8,575 nt of DNA from Prevotellaceae bacterium (lineage in GTDB: Bacteria > Bacteroidota > Bacteroidia > Bacteroidales > Paludibacteraceae). Positions within the stretch are counted from its first letter, which is position 1. Every line of letters starts with the position of its first letter. Where the stretch lies: contig JAIRTG010000128.1 in the NCBI GenBank assembly GCA_031255055.1, forward strand, positions 1 through 8,575. The letters run 5' to 3'. Below the pieces are notes generated by a model. It did not search any database. It was not told the DNA's origin and worked only from the letters and a program-made list of their open reading frames with translations. This document shows, piece by piece, positions 1 through 5,634 of the stretch. The translations under genes and the position numbers were made by a program.

Positions 1-170
1 TCAAGAAAAACCCTTGCATTCCTGCCGTATCCGATACCCGGTATCAGTATATCCCCGATCCTTTCCCTTCGGAAGAAATCTCTTGCAGCCACGGCGGAAG
101 CCGAAGGCTCAAAACCCCACATGGCCTGCTTCTCCACGTAACTTGCTTCCCAAAATTCATCCCCTTTCAT
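1..170 (-). CDS. Class I SAM-dependent methyltransferase, N-terminal part (runs off left edge)
   Basis: An open minus-strand frame starts at the ATG at 170-168 and stays open for 56 codons to the window edge, so the protein is truncated by the window rather than by mutation. It begins MKGDEFWEASY, continues through KQAMWGFEPSASAV, and at about residues 41-55 carries ILIPGIGYGRNARVF. That last stretch is the glycine-rich motif I (hydrophobic strand, then GxGxG-like turn) that binds S-adenosylmethionine in Rossmann-fold methyltransferases. The MWGFEP segment ahead of it resembles small thiopurine- or tellurite-type (TehB/TPMT-like) methyltransferases common in Bacteroidetes. An in-frame stop lies at 188-186 and no other ATG intervenes, so the start is well fixed. 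No Shine-Dalgarno sequence is visible. The substrate is unknown because the deciding C-terminal part is missing. The family call is fairly sure; the subfamily is a guess. Confidence 0.8.
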   Translation of the reverse strand, partial: MKGDEFWEASYVEKQAMWGFEPSASAVAARDFFRRERIGDILIPGIGYGRNARVFL

Positions 171-239
171 GCCAATGTCATTCGGTTAAGGATTAAATAA
201 CTTTTTTATAGTTAGTAAAAGTTTGATATTTTCCTCGCT

Positions 240-265
240 AATCACTAAACACTATTTAAACACTG
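240..265 (-). repeat. Degenerate AGTGATT/AGTGTTT heptamers beside repeat copy 1
   Basis: On the minus strand, directly after the 102-bp repeat, the sequence reads ACAGTGTTTAAATAGTGTTT and then AGTGATTAGCGAGG. These are one exact AGTGATT and two AGTGTTT variants. They sit at the same position, relative to the 102-bp unit, as the 31-copy array that follows copy 2. I read them as a short or decayed version of that array. Confidence 0.5.
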
Positions 266-270
266 TCTTT

Positions 271-372
271 CGGGGCGTTGCGGGGCGGAGCCCCGCAGAG
301 GGGGTAGCGGAAGACGCCGTAGGCGGCTGAAGCGAGGGGGAGACTTCCCCCCCCTCATTCTCTTTCTCTTTC
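271..372 (-). repeat. 102-bp GC-rich structured repeat, copy 1
   Basis: Read on the minus strand, this unit runs from a GA-rich tract through eight G, AAGTCT and five C (a possible hairpin). It continues through CTTCAGC to a hairpin CGCC-TAC-GGCG, then TCTTCCGC, then a hairpin GCGGGGC-TCC-GCCCCGC, and ends CAACGCCCCG. It aligns without gaps to 7827-7928 in the opposite orientation, with 92 of 102 positions identical. Two differences in the middle hairpin stem are base-pair swaps matched on both sides. The loop of the third hairpin differs (TCC against GCT) while its 7-bp stem is unchanged. No reading frame explains it. The repeat itself is directly visible; its function is unknown. Confidence 0.88.
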
Positions 373-499
373 CGGAAGGAAGACGTCAACGGCCGAAAGA
401 GCTATTTCATCCTTCACCGAATGACATCCTCCTTCATGTTCAATACTGTTTGATAAAGAGTCGGTGCACGATGTCCGCCGACTTCCGACTTCGGATGTT

Positions 500-1450
500 C
501 TACAGCAGATACTGTTCGCTGATCGATTTGTGGTATTGCACTCTTGATATTGTTTCGGCAAACATGTCGGCAATGGAGAGAATCTTCACTTTGGGGCACT
601 GCTCGCAATCGTACGGTATTGAATCGGTAAACACGATATCCTTCAATTTGGAATTTAAAATACGCTCGGAGGCGTTTCCCGACATCACTCCGTGCGAAAC
701 AAGCGCACAAACACTGTTTGCACCGTTTTCGATCATCAAATCCGCCGCTTTACACAGTGTACCGGCCGTGTCAACCATATCGTCCACAATAACGACATCC
801 TTTCCTTCCACTTCGCCGATAATCTTCATTTCGCCCACCACATTCGCCTTTTCGCGTGTTTTGTGACACAAAACCATCGGGACGCCCAAATGCTTGGCAT
901 ACGAACCGGCACGTTTTGAGCCTCCCACATCGGGCGAAGCTATGACCAGGTTTTTCAGTTTCAAGGATTTTAGATACGGAATAAAAATGGTCGAACTGTA
1001 TAAATGATCCACCGGCACATTAAAAAAGCCCTGAATCTGGTCGGCATGCAAATCCATTGTAATAACGCGGTCAACGCCGGCCATCGTCAGCATATCGGCA
1101 ATCAGTTTTGCCCCGATAGAAACCCGCGGTTTATCTTTTCTGTCCTGACGCGCCCAGCCGAAATAAGGGATCACTGCGATAATTTTATAGGCAGACGCAC
1201 GTTTTGCCGCATCAATCATCAGCAACAGTTCCATCAGATTATCCGAGCTTGGGAAAGTCGATTGAACCAAATAGACACATTGTCCTCTGATTGATTCTTC
1301 GTACGACACGGCAAATTCACCGTCGGAAAAGCGTTCGATAATCAACTGTCCCAACGAAGCGCCCAAACCGACGGCGATTTTTTGGGCGAGATAGTTTGAT
1401 TTTGTTCCGGAAAAGATTTTAAATTCGGAGGAAGATGATAAAGGTGACAT
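500..1450 (-). CDS. prs: Ribose-phosphate pyrophosphokinase (PRPP synthetase)
   Basis: The 316-residue product has the usual length of bacterial class I PRPP synthetase. This cytosolic enzyme transfers pyrophosphate from ATP to ribose 5-phosphate, giving PRPP for purine, pyrimidine, histidine, tryptophan and NAD synthesis. Visible signatures are FSDGEFAVSYEESIRG at 41-56, the flexible catalytic loop FGWARQDRKDKPR at 97-109, the metal/ATP segment TMDLHADQIQGFF at 131-143, and the PRPP-binding loop VIVDDMVDTAGT at 220-231. ASPDVGGSKRA (171-181) is the conserved segment between the two domains. The start MSPLSSSSEFKIFSG fits the family, and a candidate promoter lies 35-66 bp upstream. The gene is transcribed away from the GH3 gene, with 248 bp between them. 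No strong intrinsic terminator is visible behind it. It looks intact and the call is certain. Confidence 0.98.
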   Translation of the reverse strand: MSPLSSSSEFKIFSGTKSNYLAQKIAVGLGASLGQLIIERFSDGEFAVSYEESIRGQCVYLVQSTFPSSDNLMELLLMIDAAKRASAYKIIAVIPYFGWARQDRKDKPRVSIGAKLIADMLTMAGVDRVITMDLHADQIQGFFNVPVDHLYSSTIFIPYLKSLKLKNLVIASPDVGGSKRAGSYAKHLGVPMVLCHKTREKANVVGEMKIIGEVEGKDVVIVDDMVDTAGTLCKAADLMIENGANSVCALVSHGVMSGNASERILNSKLKDIVFTDSIPYDCEQCPKVKILSIADMFAETISRVQYHKSISEQYLL

Positions 1451-1484
1451 GTTTGAATGAAAATTTTAGGGTTATTTTTTGCCG

Positions 1485-1516
1485 CAAAAGTACATATTTT
1501 ATTTATGAACCTGAAA
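1485..1516 (-). promoter_or_regulatory. Bacteroidetes-type promoter of prs
   Basis: On the minus strand TACTTTTG (1492-1485) matches the Bacteroidetes -7 box TAnnTTTG exactly. TTTC (1516-1513) lies 20 bp upstream of it, a one-base variant of the -33 box TTTG at the usual spacing of 19-21. The boxes sit just upstream of the prs ATG at 1450, giving a leader of roughly 30 nt. This is a motif match only. Confidence 0.6.
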
Positions 1517-1543
1517 CGTCATTCATCAAGACGTCCGAACGTC
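1516..1543. promoter_or_regulatory. ACGTC-rich site with inverted repeat upstream of prs
   Basis: GACGT-CCGA-ACGTC at 1530-1543 is a perfect 5-bp inverted repeat with a 4-bp spacer. A third ACGTC lies at 1516-1520 and touches the -33 box of prs. A regulator bound here could influence prs or the divergent GH3 gene. The arms are short and chance cannot be excluded. Confidence 0.25.
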
Positions 1544-1623
1544 AAAAGAAAGGCAGCGCCGTCAAAACACATTAAAAATCACACGGATCAATCACATAGA
1601 GCCGTCGAAAGGTGAAAAATACC

Positions 1624-1631
1624 TATCTTTA
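1624..1631 (+). promoter_or_regulatory. Candidate -7 box of the GH3 gene
   Basis: TATCTTTA matches TAnnTTTG except at the last base and lies about 68 bp before the GH3 start. No convincing TTTG is found 19-21 bp upstream, so the match is weak on its own. The 11 bases CTATCTTTACG at 1623-1633 recur exactly in front of the GHL10 gene, which raises its credibility. Confidence 0.38.
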
Positions 1632-1698
1632 CGACCGGTCATCGCAACGGAAAGATGACGTTCAAAATCACTTACATCATAACAAATAGAAACAAAAA

Positions 1699-3903
1699 AT
1701 GAAAAAAACATTCCTTTTGGCCGGACTGCTGATTCTTTCATTCGCGTTACCGGCTCAGACACCAACTTATCTGGATGACACCAAACCGATCGAAGAACGG
1801 ATTGAAGATGCGCTTTCACGCATGACAATGGACGAAAAAGTAGCGATGTGCCATGCACAATCCAAATTCGGTTCCGCAGGCGTTCCGCGCTTGGGCATAC
1901 CCGAAAACTGGATGACGGACGGACCGCACGGCATCCGACCCGAAGTACTGTGGGACGAATGGAATCAGGCCGGATGGACAAACGACTCCTGCATTGCATT
2001 CCCGGCCCTGACATGCCTGGCGGCAACATGGAACAGAGAAATGTCGGCCCTCTACGGAAAATCAATCGGAGAAGAAGCCCGCTACCGCAACAAAAACGTA
2101 CTGCTCGGGCCGGGCGTCAACATCTATCGCACGCCGCTGAACGGACGCAATTTTGAATACATGGGCGAAGATCCCCATTTGGCAGCCGAACTGGTCGTGC
2201 CCTACATTCGGGGAGTACAAAGTAACGGTGTAGCCGCCTGTGTCAAACATTTTGCGCTGAACAACCAGGAAGTCGACCGCCACACAGTCGACGTCAATCT
2301 GAGCGACAGGGCATTGTACGAAATCTACCTGCCCGCTTTCAAGGCGGCCGTCAGGCAGGGCAACGCATGGGCAATCATGGGCGCCTACAACCTCTACCGG
2401 GGTCAGCACGCCTGTCACAACCGGCGGCTGCTGAACGATATTCTCCGCGACGAATGGCAGTTCGACGGCGTAGTTGTTTCCGACTGGGGAGGCGTGTACG
2501 ACACCCGCCAAGCCGCCTATAACGGGCTGGACATGGAATTCGGAACCGGAACCAACGGGCTGACCGAAAACAGTGCAAACGCCTACGACGCCTACTTTCT
2601 GGCCAAACCGTACCTGGACAAGCTACAATCGGGCGAAATAGCAACGGCAACCCTCGACGCCAAAGTCCGCAACATACTCCGGCTGACCTTCCGCACCACC
2701 ATGAACAAAAATCGTCCCTTCGGTTCATTCGGGACGTCCGAACATGCCCAAGCCGGGAGAACAATTGCCCAAGAAGGGATTGTCCTCCTGCAAAACGACA
2801 ACAACACACTGCCGATCGACCCGAACAAAACCAAAAAAATAGCCGTTATCGGCGAAAATGCCATCCGCATGATGACCGTTGGCGGCGGCAGTTCCTCGTT
2901 AAAAGCAAAATACGAAATTTCGCCGCTAAAAGGGCTTCAAGACCGTCTTGGCGCTCAGGTCGAAGTGCGATATGCACGCGGCTACACTGGCGAAATTTCG
3001 GACGGGTACAACGGCGTAAGTACAAAACAGCACATCCGCGACAGGCGTTCGGCAGACGAACTGACGGCAGAAGCCATAAAAGTCGCTCGGGAAGCCGACT
3101 TTGTCATTTTCTTCGGCGGACTAAACAAAGAAAAGCATCAAGACTGCGAAGGCGACGACCGAAAACAACTGGGATTGCCCTATAACCAAGACAGTCTGAT
3201 TACGGCCTTAGCCAAAGTAAACAAAAACATCGCGGTAGTCATCATATCGGGCAACGCCGTTTCGATGCCCTGGCGGAAAGAAGTACCGGCCATACTGCAA
3301 GGCTGGTATTTAGGAACCGAAGCCGGCAACGCCTTAGCCGCCGTTCTGACAGGCGACATCAATCCGTCGGGGAAGTTACCGTTCACCTTCGGCGAAAAGC
3401 TGACCGACTACGGTGCACATGCCACCGGGTCATATCCCGGTCAGGGCGAAGTCACCTATAAAGAAGACATTTTTGTCGGATACCGTTGGTTCGAGAAACA
3501 CAAAATCAAGCCCCTGTTTGCTTTCGGGCACGGATTAAGCTACACTACCTTCTCCTACGGGAAAGCCGTTGTATCGGCAAAAACAATGACTCGTGACGAC
3601 ACAATCACCGTTCACATTCCGGTTCGGAACACAGGCAACCGCGTCGGCAAAGAAGTCGTTCAGCTATACATCGGCGACATCAAATCCTCCGTTCCCCGTC
3701 CGGAGAAAGAGTTGAAAGGTTTTGAAAAAATAGAACTACAGGCCGGAGAAGAAAAGCTCATCGGATTCACAATCGACAAAGAAGACCTTTCCTTTTTCGA
3801 CGAAGAAAAGCACGCTTACATAGCCGAGAGCGGCAAATTCAAAATTTTCATCGGCAGTTCCTCCTCCGACATTCGTTCGACCGTCGACATTGAACTGAAA
3901 TAG
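1699..3903 (+). CDS. Secreted glycoside hydrolase family 3 (beta-glucosidase/xylosidase type)
   Basis: The 734-residue protein is a typical three-part GH3 retaining beta-glycosidase, which releases sugars from non-reducing ends. Residues 1-19 form a signal peptide (MKKTFLLAGLLILSFALPA) ending near ALPAQ; there is no lipobox cysteine, so a periplasmic or secreted location is likely. The N-terminal barrel shows DGPHGIR (74-80), GRNFEYMGEDPHLA (149-162), KHFALNNQE (183-191) and VVVSDWGG (258-265), with D262 as the nucleophile. The second domain holds QDCEGDDRKQLGLP (481-494), with E484 the likely acid/base. AFGHGLSYTTF (608-618) leads into a C-terminal fibronectin-III-like domain (about 638-720). 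All key residues are present. Specificity (glucoside, xyloside or other) cannot be read from the sequence. It converges on the GHL10 gene, 113 bp away, and its leader is A-rich without a Shine-Dalgarno sequence. Confidence 0.95.
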   Translation: MKKTFLLAGLLILSFALPAQTPTYLDDTKPIEERIEDALSRMTMDEKVAMCHAQSKFGSAGVPRLGIPENWMTDGPHGIRPEVLWDEWNQAGWTNDSCIAFPALTCLAATWNREMSALYGKSIGEEARYRNKNVLLGPGVNIYRTPLNGRNFEYMGEDPHLAAELVVPYIRGVQSNGVAACVKHFALNNQEVDRHTVDVNLSDRALYEIYLPAFKAAVRQGNAWAIMGAYNLYRGQHACHNRRLLNDILRDEWQFDGVVVSDWGGVYDTRQAAYNGLDMEFGTGTNGLTENSANAYDAYFLAKPYLDKLQSGEIATATLDAKVRNILRLTFRTTMNKNRPFGSFGTSEHAQAGRTIAQEGIVLLQNDNNTLPIDPNKTKKIAVIGENAIRMMTVGGGSSSLKAKYEISPLKGLQDRLGAQVEVRYARGYTGEISDGYNGVSTKQHIRDRRSADELTAEAIKVAREADFVIFFGGLNKEKHQDCEGDDRKQLGLPYNQDSLITALAKVNKNIAVVIISGNAVSMPWRKEVPAILQGWYLGTEAGNALAAVLTGDINPSGKLPFTFGEKLTDYGAHATGSYPGQGEVTYKEDIFVGYRWFEKHKIKPLFAFGHGLSYTTFSYGKAVVSAKTMTRDDTITVHIPVRNTGNRVGKEVVQLYIGDIKSSVPRPEKELKGFEKIELQAGEEKLIGFTIDKEDLSFFDEEKHAYIAESGKFKIFIGSSSSDIRSTVDIELK

Positions 3904-3912
3904 CGTTTAAAC

Positions 3913-3971
3913 AGTGATGAGTGATGAGTGATGAGTGATGAGCAAGTTCGCCATGTTTAATAATTAACAAT
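3913..3971 (+). repeat. Four AGTGATG heptamers plus 31-bp trailer
   Basis: Four exact AGTGATG units fill 3913-3940, starting 9 bp after the GH3 stop codon. They are followed at 3941-3971 by the trailer AGCAAGTTCGCCATGTTTAA, then TAATTAACAAT. The same trailer, with one mismatch, follows the 31-copy array at 8151-8181. The two loci therefore share a module, not merely a simple repeat. Confidence 0.85.
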
Positions 3972-4014
3972 TAATTGTTAATCACTAATCACTAAACACT
4001 AATCGTTCATCACT
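3963..4014. repeat. 20-bp perfect palindrome and inverted heptamers in the convergent gap
   Basis: ATTAACAATTAATTGTTAAT at 3963-3982 is its own reverse complement. It is followed by AATCACT, AATCACT, AAACACT and ATCACT (to 4014), which are minus-strand copies of the heptamer seen at 3913-3940. The whole gap between the two convergent stop codons is thus an inverted heptamer structure that could form a cruciform or a bidirectional RNA hairpin. A terminator role for both genes is plausible, but no classical GC stem with a T-run is present. Confidence 0.7.
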
Positions 4015-4016
4015 TT

Positions 4017-5537
4017 TCACAGGGATCTTGTTACGCCGTATTCGGGTTTACTTTCGTATTTGTATCTGTTCACCGCCGTGACAACGAAAATATGATACCC
4101 TTTCAGGGTTTGTTTCAGACTGCTCAGGTCGAGAAAGGTATTTGTTGTTTTGGTCAGGATATGTGCAGGGTCGTTCAAATTGCCCACCCGTTTCCCTTTG
4201 AATACGTAGACGATATAATACGCAATTTCTTTTCCGCCGGTTTCTTTCACTTCGTCCCAAATGAGGTAGTTGTGTTTGCCGTCTTTTATCATCCGTACGT
4301 TTTGGGGCGACGGACTGATTTCGCCCCTGATAGTCGGATTGACGGGACTCAGAGAGGGATATTTATACTGGTTTGTCCGAAGACTGTCGAGCAGACCTCT
4401 GCGGTTTTGCAGAAACGTTTTCGCACTGAAAAAAAAGACGCCGTTCACTTTGGGGTAGTGCCGATTGAGCGTTATTTGACGTGCTATTTCGTTTCCGTTG
4501 TGCCATGCGAATGCTTTTTGGTTGTCGAGATGACCCACATTTACGCCGATATACAGATTGCGACCAAAGGTGTTTTTGCTCCACCAGTCGACCAGCAGTC
4601 TGTAGTCGGCCGTCGTCTTGCCGATTTCCCAGTATAATTGTGGGGCGACGTAATCAATTGTTCCGTCTTTCAACCATTTGAGCACGTCGGCATAAAGGTC
4701 GTCATAGTTTTGGAGCGCCCTTGTGGCCGAACCGCGCGGGTCGGTTCGCGCGTTCCGCCAGACGCCGAACGGACTGACGCCAAACTCGACCCAGGGCTTG
4801 ATACTTTTGATTGTATGCTGTGTTTCGGCAATCAGCAGGTTGATGTTATTTCGTCTCCAATCGTTGAGTTGACCGTCCGAAAAGCCTCTCGGATATTGCC
4901 TGAAGGCATCGGTATCGGCAAATTTTTCGCCCTTTTCGGGATAGGGATAGAAATAGTCGTCGAAATGAATCGCATCGATGTCGTATCTTTCGACGATGTC
5001 CTGAATCACCCGGTTCAAAAGTTGACGGGTGGCATCCAAACCCGGATTGAAATAGTATTTGTCGCCATATTTCACAAAAAGTTCGGGACGGAAACGGTAT
5101 AAATGATTTTCGTTGAGTTGGGTCAAATCGTTGGTTGTTGTCACCCGGTACGGATTCAGCCACGCATGTACTTCTATACAGCGTCTGTGTGCTTCTTCGA
5201 TAATGAACTGAAGCGGGTCGTAGAAGGGATACGGACGTTGTCCCTGTCTTCCGGTGAGCCATTTCGACCAGGGTTCGATGGTGGACGGGTAGAACGCATC
5301 GGCGGTGGGGCGTATCTGGATCACGATGGCGTTTATTCTGTTTTCGGCAAATCTGTTCAGCATGGTTATCATGTCCTGTTTTTGCTGTTCGACCGAAAGT
5401 TGCGCCGAAGTCGGCCAGTCGATATTGGCGACGGTTGCGATCCACACTGCCCGCATTTCGTGCTTTCCGGACTGGGAAAAAAGACTTTGAAAACCAAACA
5501 CAACTGCCGGAAGCAGGATTAGAAACTTTTTCATCAT
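4017..5537 (-). CDS. Secreted DUF187/GHL10 glycan hydrolase (YngK/DigH-like)
   Basis: Starting at MMKKFLILLPAVVFGF (ATG at 5537-5535 or the next codon) the protein has 506 residues and a signal peptide of about 22 residues ending near LFSQ, without a lipobox. The GHL10 barrel (PF02638) is clear: MRAVWIATVANIDWP (28-42), IQIRPTADAFYPS (74-85), HAWLNPYRV (124-132), DAIHFDDYFYPYP (188-200) with the acidic pair D193/D194, EFGVSPFGVWRN (251-262) and APQLYWEIGKT (298-308). Residues about 403-502 look like a fibronectin-III/Ig-like domain. An E. coli member, DigH (YddW), cleaves peptidoglycan glycans lacking stem peptides, so a cell-wall role is possible; a polysaccharide substrate is the alternative. 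An in-frame ATG at 5591 is rejected as the start because it lies inside the htpG terminator and would place about 18 residues before the signal peptide. Confidence 0.92.
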   Translation of the reverse strand: MMKKFLILLPAVVFGFQSLFSQSGKHEMRAVWIATVANIDWPTSAQLSVEQQKQDMITMLNRFAENRINAIVIQIRPTADAFYPSTIEPWSKWLTGRQGQRPYPFYDPLQFIIEEAHRRCIEVHAWLNPYRVTTTNDLTQLNENHLYRFRPELFVKYGDKYYFNPGLDATRQLLNRVIQDIVERYDIDAIHFDDYFYPYPEKGEKFADTDAFRQYPRGFSDGQLNDWRRNNINLLIAETQHTIKSIKPWVEFGVSPFGVWRNARTDPRGSATRALQNYDDLYADVLKWLKDGTIDYVAPQLYWEIGKTTADYRLLVDWWSKNTFGRNLYIGVNVGHLDNQKAFAWHNGNEIARQITLNRHYPKVNGVFFFSAKTFLQNRRGLLDSLRTNQYKYPSLSPVNPTIRGEISPSPQNVRMIKDGKHNYLIWDEVKETGGKEIAYYIVYVFKGKRVGNLNDPAHILTKTTNTFLDLSSLKQTLKGYHIFVVTAVNRYKYESKPEYGVTRSL

Positions 5538-5553
5538 TATAAATTTGGTGGCG

Positions 5554-5585
5554 TAAAGATAGCTGTTTATTTTATGCGAGAAAAA
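5554..5585 (-). promoter_or_regulatory. Candidate promoter of the GHL10 gene
   Basis: TATCTTTA (5561-5554, minus strand) resembles the Bacteroidetes -7 box with the final G changed. TTTT lies 19 bp upstream in the T-tract of the htpG terminator and could serve as the -33 box. The leader would be only about 10-15 nt. The core CTATCTTTACG is identical to that in front of the GH3 gene. Confidence 0.4.
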
Positions 5586-5615
5586 GGCCATGCATTGGTG
5601 TCCGCATGGCCTTTT
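5581..5615 (-). terminator. Intrinsic terminator of htpG
   Basis: AAAAGGCCATGC (5582-5593) pairs perfectly with GCATGGCCTTTT (5604-5615) around a 10-nt loop. On the minus strand the stem is followed by a run of five T that includes its last bases. It lies 20 bp past the htpG stop codon and before the GHL10 start, so htpG transcripts probably end here. Confidence 0.85.
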
Positions 5616-5634
5616 GAGTGTGGAGTGTTGCGTG

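Larger units (their letters stand above)
175..427. repeat. 253-bp segment bounded by 27-bp inverted repeats
   Basis: The plus strand at 175-201 and the minus strand at 427-401 both read ATGTCATTCGGTKAAGGATK followed by AAATARC, matching at 24 of 27 positions. The arms enclose the 102-bp GC-rich repeat (271-372) and degenerate heptamers. The left arm begins 5 bp from the methyltransferase start codon. There is no coding potential inside and no clear target-site duplication outside, so a MITE-like origin is possible but unproven. Together with the neighbouring bases this accounts for the gene-free stretch 171-499; I see nothing else definite there. Confidence 0.55.

Noticed and set aside
14..196. 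Plus-strand open frame at the left end
   Set aside because: It is the shadow of the minus-strand methyltransferase, whose frame shows a real SAM-binding motif.
460..482. GTCGG...CCGAC hairpin considered as the prs terminator
   Set aside because: The stem is only 5 bp with a 13-nt loop, and CTCTTTATC downstream is a poor T-run.
355..573. Minus-strand small frame through the prs 3' end and the inverted repeat
   Set aside because: It overlaps prs in another frame and runs through repeat sequence; there is no recognisable domain.
1592..2065. Minus-strand open frame across the GH3 start
   Set aside because: It covers the GH3 promoter and signal peptide on the opposite strand, with an Arg/Ser-rich shadow composition.
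5538..5591. Upstream in-frame ATG extending the GHL10 protein by 18 residues
   Set aside because: The extension overlaps the htpG terminator stem and the candidate promoter and precedes a well-formed signal peptide.
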